Positions 36,469 to 45,362 of a DNA stretch of 64,000 nt are shown here, one piece after another. The first letter of the stretch is position 1, and each line of letters opens with the position of its first letter. The notes beneath the pieces are model-generated. The model did no database searches and was not told where the DNA came from. It was given only the letters and a program-made list of their open reading frames with translations. The stretch spans positions 1 to 64,000 of the forward strand of contig NZ_JAANNP010000009.1 of assembly GCF_011250635.1 (NCBI RefSeq), read 5' to 3'. This DNA comes from Motilibacter deserti (GTDB lineage: Bacteria > Actinomycetota > Actinomycetes > Motilibacterales > Motilibacteraceae). The position numbers and the translations under genes were made by a program.

Positions 36469-37419
36469 TCAGCCCGACTGCGGGGCGCAGCCCGACTGCG
36501 CGGCTCTTCCGACCTCCAGAACCGTCAGCGCCTGCGCGAGCAGCCTCTCCCGCAGCGTCGCCGCCTCCGCCGCGAACGCGCGCTGCTGCACGACGTACTC
36601 CGCCCGACCGGCGGCCGTCTCGATCGCCACCGGCTCGTAGCCGAGGGCCCGCAGGTCGTACGGCGAGGCCCGCATGTCCAGCTCACGCACTCGGCGCGCG
36701 AGGTCGAAGCAGTCGGCGACGAGCTCGGCATCGACGTACGGGAAGACCTTGTAGGCCCACTTGTAGAGGTCCATGTTGGCGTGCAGGCAGCCGCCCTGCT
36801 CGAGCTCGGCCTGGGTCGCGCGCGTCGGCTGGAGCTGGTTGAGCGGGCGCGCCTCCGGCGTGAAGAAGCGGAACGCGTCGAAGTGCGAGCACCGGACCGG
36901 CAGCGACTCGACGACCTCGGAGGTCCCGTCGGCGCCCAGCCGCAGCGGCCAGCTCGCGTGCCGGACCTGCTCGGCGGGCTGGCGGTGCACCATCGCCCAC
37001 TCGTGGAGCCCGAAGCAGCCGAACTGGGCCGGGCGGGACGCCGTCCGCTCCAGCAGCTCCACGACCCAGGCGGCGGTGCGAGCGATGCCCTCCGGCGGTG
37101 CTGCGAGCCGGAAGCCGCCCGGGACCGCCTCCCAGTCGCAGCCCTCGGGCAGGGCGTCGCGGTCGACGGCCGCGAGCACGGCACCGGCCCCCGGGCTCCA
37201 CCGCAGCAGCCGGGCCGGGCGCTGGGAGTAGTAGGTGAACAGAAAGTCCTCGACCGGGTGCGCCTCGCCGCGCAGCCGGCGCTCCTGCACGGGGCGTACC
37301 CACTGCTCGACGCGGGCGGCATGGGCCGCGGCCCGCCGGCGCCACTCGTGCTCCGGTAGCGGCAGAGACGAGGCGCGGGCCGGGTCGACGGCGGGTTGGG
37401 ACATCACGAGCTCGGACAT
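36469..37419 (-). CDS. Conserved actinobacterial protein usually annotated 3-methyladenine DNA glycosylase
   Basis: 316 residues, soluble. Strongly conserved-looking blocks are HPVEDFLFTYYSQRPARLLRW, GLHEWAMVHR, RCSHFDAFRFFT and GGCLHANMDLYKWAYK; several His, Cys and Asp residues in these could form a metal or catalytic centre. Database entries I remember call such proteins 3-methyladenine DNA glycosylase, but I see no helix-hairpin-helix or AlkA/Mpg signature. I regard the function as unproven. It begins at ATG 37419, nine bases after TACCCT, and diverges from a secreted protease. Confidence 0.65.
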   Translation of the reverse strand: MSELVMSQPAVDPARASSLPLPEHEWRRRAAAHAARVEQWVRPVQERRLRGEAHPVEDFLFTYYSQRPARLLRWSPGAGAVLAAVDRDALPEGCDWEAVPGGFRLAAPPEGIARTAAWVVELLERTASRPAQFGCFGLHEWAMVHRQPAEQVRHASWPLRLGADGTSEVVESLPVRCSHFDAFRFFTPEARPLNQLQPTRATQAELEQGGCLHANMDLYKWAYKVFPYVDAELVADCFDLARRVRELDMRASPYDLRALGYEPVAIETAAGRAEYVVQQRAFAAEAATLRERLLAQALTVLEVGRAAQSGCAPQSG

Positions 37420-37428
37420 CAGAGGACC

Positions 37429-37434
37429 AGGGTA
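37429..37434 (-). promoter_or_regulatory. -10 box (TACCCT)
   Basis: Minus-strand TACCCT nine bases before ATG 37419. It is part of a small dyad GGGTAG...CTACCC (37430-37448) in the shared upstream region with the protease gene. Confidence 0.4.
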
Positions 37435-37494
37435 GGGGCCGGCTACCCCCGAACGGACCTGCGAGAGCTTCCCCTGCAAGCCGATGGGGGGACA

Positions 37495-39612
37495 GTGACC
37501 TCGACACGCCCCGCGCGCTGCTGCGCCGCCCTCGTCACGGTCGCTGCGGTCGCGGCCCTGTCCCTCACCGCCACGCCGGCCGAGGCCGCCGCACTGCGCG
37601 CCGCCTCCGCAGCCGGCCTGGACGCGGTCGTCACCGCAGAGCTGACCCCCGCCGAGGCGCAGGCGTTCGTGGACGCCCTGCCGCAGCGCGGCGAGAGCGC
37701 GGCGTCGTTGGCCTACACGGTCGAGGCCGGCGGCACCCTCGCCGTCGACACCGTCGAGGTGGCCGCGGAGTCCGTCAGCACCGCGTCCCGGCTGCTCGAC
37801 GCCCAGCCCTCCGTCGTCGCCGCCGGGCCGGACACCCGCCGCTCGCTGCTCGCCGGAGACCTGCCCGACCCGTACGCGAGGTCGCAGTGGGCGCTCGCCC
37901 GGCTGGGCGCGCAGCAGGCGCGCGGGCTGCCGCACGGCACTCCCCCGGTCGTGGCGGTCATCGACACGGGTGTCGACGGGACGCACCCCGACCTCGCGGG
38001 CGTGCTCGTCGCGGGCACGGACGTCCTCACCGGCGGCGACGGGCTGACCGACAGCGAGGGGCACGGCACGCACGTCGCCGGCATCATCGGCGCGGTCGTC
38101 GGCAACGGCATCGGCGTGGCCGGGCTCGTCCCGGACGCCCGCATCATGCCGGTGAAGGTGTTCGGCCCGGACGGCACCGCATACTCCTCCGACGTGGCCA
38201 AGGGCATCATCTGGGCCACCGACCACGGCGCAAAGGTGCTCAACCTCTCCCTCGGCAGCGACACCCCGAGCGCCGCGGAGGCCTCGGCCGTCCGCTACGC
38301 CACCAGCCACGGTGTGGCCATCGTCGCGGCGATGGGCAACGACGGCGAGACCGGGAGCCCGACGTCCTACCCCGCCGCGTACGCCGGTGTCCTGGCCGTC
38401 GGCGCGACCACCGACACGGACACCCGAGCGCCCTTCTCCTCGACCGGCTCGCACATCGGCGTCGCCGCGCCGGGGGAGGACATCCTCTCGACCTACCCCG
38501 ACGATCGCTACGCCTGGCTCGACGGCACGTCGATGGCGACGCCGTACGCGGTGGCCGCCCTCGGCCTGGTCCTCGGGGCCTGGCCGTCGCTGACCGCTGC
38601 CCAGGCCGTCAGCCACATCGAGGCCACCACCACCGATCTCGGCGACCCGGGCTTCGACGACGAGTTCGGGTGGGGGCTCATCGACCCGGTCCGCGCCCTC
38701 AGCACGCAGCCGGACGGGGTGACGGCCGAGCCGCAGCCGACGGGGACGGTGGCCAGCGGCGGCGCGGGCGGGAACGGCGGCTCGGGCGGCAGCGGCACGC
38801 CCGACCCCGCTCCCCCGACCGATCCTGCTCCCACCGCCCCGGCACCCCAGCCCGACCCCGCACCCACGACCGACCCCGCACCCACGACCGACCCCGCACC
38901 CCCCACCGCCCCGGCACCCACGACTGCGCCGGCACCCACGGCTCAGCCCGCGCCGGCTCCGGTCGCCGGTTCGACGCAGCCCTTGCCAGTCGACCCCGCC
39001 CCCGCCCCCTCCACCGCGCCCGAGCCCGCGCCCTCCGGGGGCTCCACGGGCACCGCGCCCGCCGGGCTCACCGTCACGGCGGCCGCCCGGCCCGCCGCGG
39101 CGCGGGTGACGTACGGCAGCACCGTGACGGTCACCGGGACGGCGCTGCTCGGCGGCCTCGGGCTGACGGGGACGGCCCGCCTGCTGGAGGGCGCCCGGAC
39201 GCTCGCCACCGGCTCGGTGCGCGCCGGCACGTTCACCCTGCGGGCGCCGTTGCAACGCAGCGGGACGCTGCGGGTCAGCGTGACGTCGGGCAGCCGGACC
39301 GCGGTCGTCAGCGTCGGCTCGGCGCGCACGGTCGCGGCCGGGGTCAGCTGGGCCGCGACGAGCAGTGGGCGGGCCCGTGCGCGCACTGCGTTCCGCGCCG
39401 ACGTGGACGCGCCGGCCCGGCTCAGGGCGCGCCTCGAGCAGAAGGTCGGCAAGCGCTGGGTGGTCCGGGCGACGGCTCCCGTCTCCGCCAAGGGCACCGT
39501 GGCCTTCGTCTGGTCCCCGCCGCGCGGCACGTCGACGCTGCGCGTCGTGGTGCCGGCCGGCTACGGGGCCGCGGCCGGGACGAGCGCGCTGCGCCGGCAC
39601 ACGGCGCGGTAG
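37495..39612 (+). CDS. Secreted S8 (subtilisin-like) serine protease with Pro-rich linker
   Basis: 705 residues from GTG 37495 (GGGGGG upstream). A signal peptide at ~1-32 and an I9-type propeptide region to ~120 precede the catalytic domain with the full triad: Asp157 (VIDTGVDGTHPD), His190 (DSEGHGTHVAG) and Ser346 (LDGTSMATP). A linker of Gly then PAPTTDP repeats follows, then a C-terminal ~160-residue beta domain (VTYGSTVTVTGTALLGGLG) resembling surface Ig-like repeats. There is no C-terminal membrane helix, so this is an exoenzyme rather than a type VII mycosin. Confidence 0.93.
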   Translation: MTSTRPARCCAALVTVAAVAALSLTATPAEAAALRAASAAGLDAVVTAELTPAEAQAFVDALPQRGESAASLAYTVEAGGTLAVDTVEVAAESVSTASRLLDAQPSVVAAGPDTRRSLLAGDLPDPYARSQWALARLGAQQARGLPHGTPPVVAVIDTGVDGTHPDLAGVLVAGTDVLTGGDGLTDSEGHGTHVAGIIGAVVGNGIGVAGLVPDARIMPVKVFGPDGTAYSSDVAKGIIWATDHGAKVLNLSLGSDTPSAAEASAVRYATSHGVAIVAAMGNDGETGSPTSYPAAYAGVLAVGATTDTDTRAPFSSTGSHIGVAAPGEDILSTYPDDRYAWLDGTSMATPYAVAALGLVLGAWPSLTAAQAVSHIEATTTDLGDPGFDDEFGWGLIDPVRALSTQPDGVTAEPQPTGTVASGGAGGNGGSGGSGTPDPAPPTDPAPTAPAPQPDPAPTTDPAPTTDPAPPTAPAPTTAPAPTAQPAPAPVAGSTQPLPVDPAPAPSTAPEPAPSGGSTGTAPAGLTVTAAARPAAARVTYGSTVTVTGTALLGGLGLTGTARLLEGARTLATGSVRAGTFTLRAPLQRSGTLRVSVTSGSRTAVVSVGSARTVAAGVSWAATSSGRARARTAFRADVDAPARLRARLEQKVGKRWVVRATAPVSAKGTVAFVWSPPRGTSTLRVVVPAGYGAAAGTSALRRHTAR
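38853..38906 (+). repeat. In-frame 18-bp minisatellite in the protease linker
   Basis: CGACCCCGCACCCACGAC at 38853 and 38871, with a degenerate third copy at 38889. Each unit encodes six residues of the DPAPTT type, so linker length can change without breaking the frame. Confidence 0.75.
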
Positions 39613-39630
39613 CCGCGCGGGCTGGCGGCG

Positions 39631-40443
39631 CTAATGCTCCTCCCGCTCCTGCCGGACCCGCTCCTTGGTGCGCACGAGCCGGAGCAGGGTGACCAGGCCG
39701 AGGCCGCCGACGACGTTGAAGAGCGTCGTGTACCAGAACCAGTGCAGCCAGTCGAGGTAGCCGTAGGGCGCCGCGCCGCCCGTCAGCGCGGTGAAGATCA
39801 GCAGCGAGTCCAGGATCGAGTGGAAGACCTGGGTTCCCGAGAGCACGAACGCCCCGGCGATCGCGGCCGCCGCCCGCGCCGGGTCGGAGTCGGTGCCGTG
39901 CTGCATCCGGGTCATCAGCGTGATGGCCGCGCCGGCGAGCAGCGCCAGGCACGCCGTACGCACCGAGAGGCCCGCGGTGGCGTAGTGCGCCGCGGTCTCC
40001 ACGGCAAGCGTGTGCAGGTGCGGGAACGCGTGGGCGATCAGCCACGCGATGACCCAGCCGCCGACGAGGTTCGCCACCAGCGTCACACCCCAGAGCCGCG
40101 CGAGGGACGCGGGGCGGCCGCGCTTGGCCGCCACCGCGGTCACCGGCACGAGGAAGCCCTCGGTGAACAGCTCGCTGTCCGCGAGGAGCAGCGCGAGGAA
40201 GCCGACGGAGAACGCCAGCGCGCCGAGCAGCGGGCTGCCGGTCTCGTCGAGGACGACGAGCATCGCCAGCAGGCCGACACCGACGTCGATCCCGCCCATG
40301 AGGCCCGTGCTGATGAGCGCGCCCCACGTCCGCCCGAGCCGCTGCTCGCCCTCGCCGGCCAGCCGGTCGAACGCGCTCTCCAGCGACGACTCGAGCTCGG
40401 CGTCGTTGTCCTCGGCCGACTCACTGGTCCGTTGCCCACCCAT
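39631..40443 (-). CDS. Formate/nitrite transporter (FNT) family channel
   Basis: 270 residues. After a ~35-residue acidic/charged N-tail come six membrane helices. GGIDVGVGLLAMLVV, LLLADSELFTEGFLVP, LVANLVGGWVIAWL and the half-helix break in VLSGTQVFHSILDSLLIF match the FNT fold. The ELFTEGFLVP segment and lack of the classic formate-channel Thr suggest the YfdC-like subgroup. Such channels pass small monocarboxylates, nitrite or hydrosulfide. It converges on the protease gene (18 bp). Confidence 0.85.
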   Translation of the reverse strand: MGGQRTSESAEDNDAELESSLESAFDRLAGEGEQRLGRTWGALISTGLMGGIDVGVGLLAMLVVLDETGSPLLGALAFSVGFLALLLADSELFTEGFLVPVTAVAAKRGRPASLARLWGVTLVANLVGGWVIAWLIAHAFPHLHTLAVETAAHYATAGLSVRTACLALLAGAAITLMTRMQHGTDSDPARAAAAIAGAFVLSGTQVFHSILDSLLIFTALTGGAAPYGYLDWLHWFWYTTLFNVVGGLGLVTLLRLVRTKERVRQEREEH

Positions 40444-40515
40444 GGCGGGCGCGCCTACCCCGCGCCGGGTGCGGCAACCACGCAGCGCCTGCGTGCAGGC
40501 CTCGGCCGGCCGGCG

Positions 40516-41571
40516 TCAGGTGGGCAGGTGCGGCCCGAGCAGGCTGAGGTCCGCGGGCGAGAGCCGGTCGGACGCGGTGGCGGCCTGGTGCCAGTAGGGG
40601 TAGAGCAGCGGCAGTGCGCTGGCCGCGTCGAGGCGCGCGATCTCGGACTCGTCGAGCCGGAGCTCGGCGGCGACGAGGTTCTGCCGCAGCTGGTCGGTCG
40701 TGCGGGCGCCGATCACCAGCGACGTGACGCCCGGCTTGGCGAGCGTCCAGGCCAGGGCGACCTGCGCGGCCGGCACGCCGCGCGCCTCGGCGACCTCCAC
40801 GAGCACCTCGATCGTGTCGTAGAGCTTGTCCTCGTCGTAGACCGGCGGCTCGCCCCAGTCCTGCAGCTGGCGGGAGCCCTCGGGCGCCTGCTGCCCCCGG
40901 CGGTACTTGCCCGACAGCAGGCCGCCGGCGAGCGGGCTCCACACCAGCACGCCGAGCCCCTGGTCGAGGGCGAGCGGGACCAGCTCGTACTCCGCCTCGC
41001 GGCCCTGCAGCGAGTAGTAGACCTGCTGGCTCACCGGCCGCGGCAGCCCGCCCCGCTCCGCGACGCCGATCGCCTTCATCGCGTGCCAGGCCGAGTAGTT
41101 CGAGATGCCGACGTAGCGGACCTTGCCCGACCGGACGAGGCTGTCGAGCGCCTCGAACGTCTCCTCCAGCGGCGTCAGCCCGTCCCACTCGTGCAGCTGG
41201 TAGAGGTCGATGTGCTCGACGCCGAGCCGGCGCAGGCTGGCCTCGCACCCGCGGACGACGTGGTGCCGCGACAGCCCGCGGTCGTTCGGCCCGGGCCCCA
41301 TCGGGAAGCGCACCTTGGTGGCCAGCAGCACCTCGTCGCGCCGTCCCTTGAGCGCCTCGCCGACGATCTCCTCGCAGACCCCGTCGGAGTAGACGTCCGC
41401 GGTGTCGACGAGGTTGACGCCGGCCTCGAGGCAGAGGTCGAGCTGCTGCCGGGCGTCCTCGACCGAGCCGGTCCCGACCTTGGCGAACTTGCCGCCTCCG
41501 CCGAAGCCCATCGTGCCCAGGGTGAGCGTGGACACGAGCAGGCCCGAGCTGCCGAGCTGGCGGTACTCCAT
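40516..41571 (-). CDS. Aldo/keto reductase
   Basis: 351 residues, ATG 41571 preceded by GAGGAGAC. A (beta/alpha)8 NADPH-dependent oxidoreductase: MEYRQLGSSGLLVSTLTLGTM is the family start; the tetrad Asp/Tyr (DTADVYSDG), Lys (LLATKVRF) and His (LYQLHEWDG) is complete; VRYVGISNYSAW and the phosphate-binding SLVIGARTTDQL are present. It matches the YajO/general stress protein subgroup that reduces aldehydes and ketones. A hairpin abuts its ribosome site. Confidence 0.92.
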   Translation of the reverse strand: MEYRQLGSSGLLVSTLTLGTMGFGGGGKFAKVGTGSVEDARQQLDLCLEAGVNLVDTADVYSDGVCEEIVGEALKGRRDEVLLATKVRFPMGPGPNDRGLSRHHVVRGCEASLRRLGVEHIDLYQLHEWDGLTPLEETFEALDSLVRSGKVRYVGISNYSAWHAMKAIGVAERGGLPRPVSQQVYYSLQGREAEYELVPLALDQGLGVLVWSPLAGGLLSGKYRRGQQAPEGSRQLQDWGEPPVYDEDKLYDTIEVLVEVAEARGVPAAQVALAWTLAKPGVTSLVIGARTTDQLRQNLVAAELRLDESEIARLDAASALPLLYPYWHQAATASDRLSPADLSLLGPHLPT

Positions 41572-41582
41572 GAAGTCTCCTC

Positions 41583-41608
41583 GAGGGTGTCGTGCTGCGG
41601 ACACCCTC
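41583..41608 (-). promoter_or_regulatory. Leader hairpin next to the ribosome site of the aldo/keto reductase
   Basis: Arms GAGGGTGT and ACACCCTC with a 10-base loop end one base from the GAGGAG ribosome site. The structure could occlude ribosome loading or be an operator. Confidence 0.3.
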
Positions 41609-41650
41609 ATGCCCAGCTCGACGACGAGTCAGGCGCGGCCCCGACAGCTC

Positions 41651-41678
41651 GCGCCCGGACGTCTCCCGGACCGGGCGC
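41651..41678 (-). terminator. Hairpin after lpdA
   Basis: 8-bp stem GCGCCCGG / CCGGGCGC, 12-base loop, beginning eight bases after the lpdA stop codon. Confidence 0.4.
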
Positions 41679-41685
41679 GTGCCGC

Positions 41686-43116
41686 TCAGGCCCGGTTGTG
41701 CAGCTGGTGCGCCGCCTCGGCGATCGAGCCGGACAGGCTCGGGTAGACGGTGAACGCGTGGGCGACCTGGTCGACCGTGAGCCCGAGCGCGACCGCGAGC
41801 GAGACCGGGTGGACCAGCTCGCTGGCTCGCGGCGCCACGACGACGCCACCGACGATGATGCGCGAGCCGCGACGGCAGGTGAGCTTCACGAAGCCGTCCT
41901 GCAGGCCCTGCATCTTCGCCCGCGGGTTGGTCGAGAGCGGCAGCTTGACCGTGACGACGTGCGAGCCCGCGGCCTCGGCCGCCTCCTGGGACCAGCCGAC
42001 CGTCGCGATCTCGGGGTCGGTGAAGACGTTGGCCGACACCGACTTCAGGTCCAGCGGCGTCACCGCCTCGCCGAGCGCGTGCCATATCGCGATGCGCCCC
42101 TGCATGGCCGCGACCGACGCGAGCATCAGCACGCCCGTGCAGTCGCCGGCGGCGTAGACGCCGCGGTTGGAGGTGCGGGAGACCTTGTCGACCTCGATGT
42201 AGCCGCCGCGCCCGAGCGTGACACCCGCCTCCTCGAGCCCGATGCCCGCGGTGTTGGGGATCGAGCCGACCGCCAGCAGGCAGTGCGAGCCCTCGACCGT
42301 GCGGCCGTCCTCGAGCGCGACGACGACGCCGTCGCCGACGCGCTTGACCGAGGAGGCCCGCGAGCGGGACAGGACCGTCATGCCGCGGCGGGCGAAGACC
42401 TCCTCGAGCACCTGCGCCGCGTCGGCGTCCTCAGAGGGCAGGACGCGGTCGCGCGAGGAGACCAGCGTGACGGAGGAGCCGAGGGCGTTGTACGCCGACG
42501 CGAACTCCGCGCCCGTCACACCCGATCCGACCACGATGAGCTGCTCGGGCAGCTCGCGCAGCTCGTAGAGCTGCTCCCAGGTGAGGATGCGCTCGCCGTC
42601 CGGCTCGGAGCCGGCGAGCACCCGCGGGTGGGCGCCGGTCGCGACGAGCACCGCGTCGGCGTCGACGGTCTCGGAGCTGCCGTCGGCGAGGGTCGCGACG
42701 ACGCGCGAGGGGCCGTCGAGCCGGCCGCGGCCGTCGAGGACGCGGACGCCCTCCTTCTCCAACCGCTGGCCGATGTCGTCCGACTGGGCCGCGGCGAGCC
42801 GCTTGATGCGCGCGTTGACGGCGGCGAGATCGACGCCCACCTTGCCATCGGGGATGCCGTCGCCGTCGATGTCGCCGATGACGTTGCTGCCGACGCGCAC
42901 GCCCAGCCCGCCGGACTCGGCGGCGAGCGTCACGACCTCGGCGACGGCGATGAGCGTCTTGCTGGGGACGCAGTCGGTGAGCACCGCGGACCCGCCGAGC
43001 CCGTCGCTGACGACGGTCACGTCGGCGCCGAGGCGGGCGGCACTCAGCGCGGCCTCGTAGCCGCCCGGGCCACCCCCGAGGATGGCGATGCGCGATGGGC
43101 TGGTCACGGGGCTCAT
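41686..43116 (-). CDS. lpdA: LpdA-type NAD(P)H:quinone oxidoreductase (flavoprotein)
   Basis: 476 residues of the pyridine-nucleotide disulfide reductase fold. FAD motif AILGGGPGGYEAAL, NAD motif IVVGSGVTGAEFASAY and GVYAAGDCTG are clear. The redox-active CxxxxC is broken: the loop reads GGSAVLTDCVPSK, keeping only the second Cys. The C-terminal His-Glu pair is also absent (TVYPSLSGS). It therefore cannot be a lipoamide or mercury reductase. M. tuberculosis Rv3303c LpdA shows the same losses as I recall and reduces quinones with NAD(P)H. Likely role: quinone or virulence-type redox detoxification at the membrane. Confidence 0.88.
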   Translation of the reverse strand: MSPVTSPSRIAILGGGPGGYEAALSAARLGADVTVVSDGLGGSAVLTDCVPSKTLIAVAEVVTLAAESGGLGVRVGSNVIGDIDGDGIPDGKVGVDLAAVNARIKRLAAAQSDDIGQRLEKEGVRVLDGRGRLDGPSRVVATLADGSSETVDADAVLVATGAHPRVLAGSEPDGERILTWEQLYELRELPEQLIVVGSGVTGAEFASAYNALGSSVTLVSSRDRVLPSEDADAAQVLEEVFARRGMTVLSRSRASSVKRVGDGVVVALEDGRTVEGSHCLLAVGSIPNTAGIGLEEAGVTLGRGGYIEVDKVSRTSNRGVYAAGDCTGVLMLASVAAMQGRIAIWHALGEAVTPLDLKSVSANVFTDPEIATVGWSQEAAEAAGSHVVTVKLPLSTNPRAKMQGLQDGFVKLTCRRGSRIIVGGVVVAPRASELVHPVSLAVALGLTVDQVAHAFTVYPSLSGSIAEAAHQLHNRA

Positions 43117-43138
43117 TCTGCCTTGCGCGCGTCACCAA

Positions 43139-43144
43139 TACGAT
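43139..43144 (+). promoter_or_regulatory. -10 box (TACGAT), leaderless
   Basis: TACGAT, seven bases, then GTG 43152; 23 bases from the divergent lpdA start. Confidence 0.45.
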
Positions 43145-43151
43145 TCCGGCC

Positions 43152-43625
43152 GTGGCCCTCTACGCCGCCTACGGCAGCAACATGGACGCCCGTCGGATGA
43201 TGCAGCGGGCGCCGCACTCGCCTGCCCGTGGCTCGGGATGGCTGGTCGGCTGGCGGCTGACCTTCGGAGGCGAGGACCTCGGCTGGGAGGGCGCGCTCGC
43301 GACCGTCGTCGAGACGCCGGAGGACCCGGCCAGCTCGGTCTTCGTCATGCTCTACGACCTGACCGACCTCGACGCCCGCCAGCTCGACGAGTGGGAGGGC
43401 GCGGCGATCGGGCTCTACCGCAAGCTGCGGGTCCGCGTGCAGACCCTGGACGGCGAGGTCGTGGCCTGGCTCTACGTGCTGGACGCCTACGAGGGCGGGC
43501 TGCCCAGCGCCCGCTACCTCGGCCTGATCGCCGAGGCCGCAGAGGTGGCCGGGGCGCCGAGCGACTACGTCTCGGACCTGCGCGCCCGCCCGTGCGTCTC
43601 CGTCGGGCCCGGCCCCGCCTCCTGA
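43152..43625 (+). CDS. Gamma-glutamylcyclotransferase-like protein
   Basis: 157 residues. VALYAAYGSNMDARRM carries the YGSN substrate-binding loop at the N-terminus; EWEGAAIGLYRKLRV holds the candidate general-acid Glu, and VVAWLYVLD completes the small beta-barrel of the GGCT (BtrG/AIG2-like) fold. It may cyclise or release gamma-glutamyl groups from peptides or amines, possibly in thiol turnover. Divergent pairing with lpdA is also seen in mycobacteria (Rv3304, from memory). Confidence 0.82.
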   Translation: MALYAAYGSNMDARRMMQRAPHSPARGSGWLVGWRLTFGGEDLGWEGALATVVETPEDPASSVFVMLYDLTDLDARQLDEWEGAAIGLYRKLRVRVQTLDGEVVAWLYVLDAYEGGLPSARYLGLIAEAAEVAGAPSDYVSDLRARPCVSVGPGPAS

Positions 43626-43742
43626 CCCGACCGCACCCGCGGCGCAGGCGCGGCACGCACGGCAGACACGGCAGCGGCCCCGGCCGTCCGAGGACAGCCA
43701 GGGCCGCGAGCTGCGGGCGTACGCCGGAGGCCGGCGCCGCGG

Positions 43743-45326
43743 TCAGTAGCGGAAGCGCGACACCAGGGTCTGCAGCTCCGAGCTCAGGCCCTTGATCAGG
43801 CCGGTCGTCTCGGCCGAGAGGCGGACCTCCTCGTCGGTGCTGCCGGTCGCCTGCGCCACGCGCCCGATCTTGACGGCGATCTCGTCGGTGCCGTGCGCGG
43901 CCTGCCCGACGCTGCGGCTGGCCTCGCCGGTCGTCGCGGTCTGCTCCTCGACCGCGGAGGCGATCGAGGTCTGGAACGTCGCGATCCGGTCGATGATCTC
44001 GGTGATCTGGGCGATGGTGTCCGCCGCGGCCGTGGTGTCGGTCTGGATCGTCTCGACGCGGCGCACGATGTCCTCGGTCGCGCGGGCGGTCTCCTGCGCG
44101 AGGTCCTTGACCTCCGAAGCGACGACGGCGAAGCCCTTGCCGGCCTCGCCGGCGCGGGCGGCCTCGATGGTGGCGTTGAGCGCGAGCAGGTTGGTCTGCT
44201 CGGCGATCGAGGTGATGACCTTGACGACGTCGCCGATCTCGCGCGAGGACTCCGAGAGCCGGCGGACCCGCTCGTCGGTGGCCGTGGCGGCCTGGACCGC
44301 GGCCCCGGCGACGGCGACGGCCTCGTTGGCGTTGCGGGAGATCTCCGAGATCGACTCGCCCATCTCGTCGGTGCCGGCGGCGACCGTGCGCACGCTGGCC
44401 GACACCTGGTCGGCGGCGGCCGCCACCTGGGCGGCCTGCTCGACGGCCTCGGCGGAGGCGGCGGCGATGCGGCCGGTCCCGCCCTCGAGCGTCTCCGCGG
44501 CCTGCGCCAGCGTGCCCGCGGTGCGCGCGGTCGACCCGAGGACCTCGCGGAGCGAGGCGACGGTCGTGTCGACGGCGCGGACGAGCTCGCCGACCTCGTC
44601 CTTGCGCTGGGCGTCGGCACCGGCCTCGACCGTGAGGTCGCCGTCTGCGACCGCACTGAGCGTCGCCACGCTGCGCCGCAGCGGGCCGACGATGCCGTTG
44701 GCGAGGACCAGCGCGAGGCCGACGCCGCCCGCGGCACCGAGCAGCAGGGCGATGACGAGCACGAGCCGGGCCGAGCTGTAGACGTCGTGCGAGGCCTTCT
44801 GCTGGGCCTTGCTGGACTCGGCGAGCGCGCCGTTGAGCTTGTCGACGGCGGCGATGATGTTGGAGTACGCGGTGGAGGAGTCGAGCGTCGAGGACCCGGA
44901 CGCGCTGGTGGCGGCGCCCGAGACGTTCGCGAGCTTGAGCATGGCGTCCGCCAACGTCCCCCACGCCTCCTTGACCGAGGCGATCTCGTCGGCCATCGCG
45001 GCCTTCTGCTCGGCGCTGAGGCTGGCCTCGAAGCCGTCCAGCACGGGTCCGAACGACGCGACCGTCGTCTTGGCGCCCTCGCTGATCTGCGCCTTGGCGT
45101 CGTCGCCCTCGGTGATCGGGTAGGCGAGCGCGCTCACCGTCAGGCTCTGGGTGAGGTAGCGGACCTGACCGGCCGCGAGGACCTGGTCCTGGGTGGCGAC
45201 GACCTTCTCGACGCCGTTGTTGATGCGGGCGAACGACCAGGCGCTGTAGACCCCCAGCGCGATCGACAGCCCGACGACTGACAGGAAGCCGGCCAGCAGC
45301 TTCGTGCGGATGCTCGTCGTGCGCAT
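43743..45326 (-). CDS. Methyl-accepting chemotaxis protein (orphan)
   Basis: 527 residues. TM1 ~9-28 ([20 protein letters not shown]), a periplasmic four-helix sensor of ~160 residues, TM2 ~188-212, a HAMP domain ([21 protein letters not shown]) and a long coiled-coil signalling domain. The hairpin tip has [19 protein letters not shown] and [15 protein letters not shown], so it should engage CheA/CheW. No che or fli gene is in the window. The promoter is of flagellar-sigma type. A ligand cannot be inferred. Confidence 0.93.
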   Translation of the reverse strand: MRTTSIRTKLLAGFLSVVGLSIALGVYSAWSFARINNGVEKVVATQDQVLAAGQVRYLTQSLTVSALAYPITEGDDAKAQISEGAKTTVASFGPVLDGFEASLSAEQKAAMADEIASVKEAWGTLADAMLKLANVSGAATSASGSSTLDSSTAYSNIIAAVDKLNGALAESSKAQQKASHDVYSSARLVLVIALLLGAAGGVGLALVLANGIVGPLRRSVATLSAVADGDLTVEAGADAQRKDEVGELVRAVDTTVASLREVLGSTARTAGTLAQAAETLEGGTGRIAAASAEAVEQAAQVAAAADQVSASVRTVAAGTDEMGESISEISRNANEAVAVAGAAVQAATATDERVRRLSESSREIGDVVKVITSIAEQTNLLALNATIEAARAGEAGKGFAVVASEVKDLAQETARATEDIVRRVETIQTDTTAAADTIAQITEIIDRIATFQTSIASAVEEQTATTGEASRSVGQAAHGTDEIAVKIGRVAQATGSTDEEVRLSAETTGLIKGLSSELQTLVSRFRY

Positions 45327-45362
45327 GGGGCTCCAGTCCTCCGGGGTTGTCCTACCTCGTCC

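Noticed and set aside
37495-39612. Type VII secretion mycosin
   Set aside because: Catalytic domain is similar, but there is no C-terminal membrane helix and no ESX gene nearby; it carries a linker and beta domain of an exoenzyme.
39634-43200. A 1188-codon open frame on the plus strand across the FNT, aldo/keto reductase and lpdA genes
   Set aside because: Its translation is Arg/Gly/Asp-rich without any domain and it is antisense to three well-supported genes; long open antisense frames are expected at 74 % GC.
43671-43712. Terminator between the GGCT and chemoreceptor genes
   Set aside because: CGGCCC/GGGCCG with GCAG/CTGC can pair only with a four-base bulge and a long loop; not convincing.
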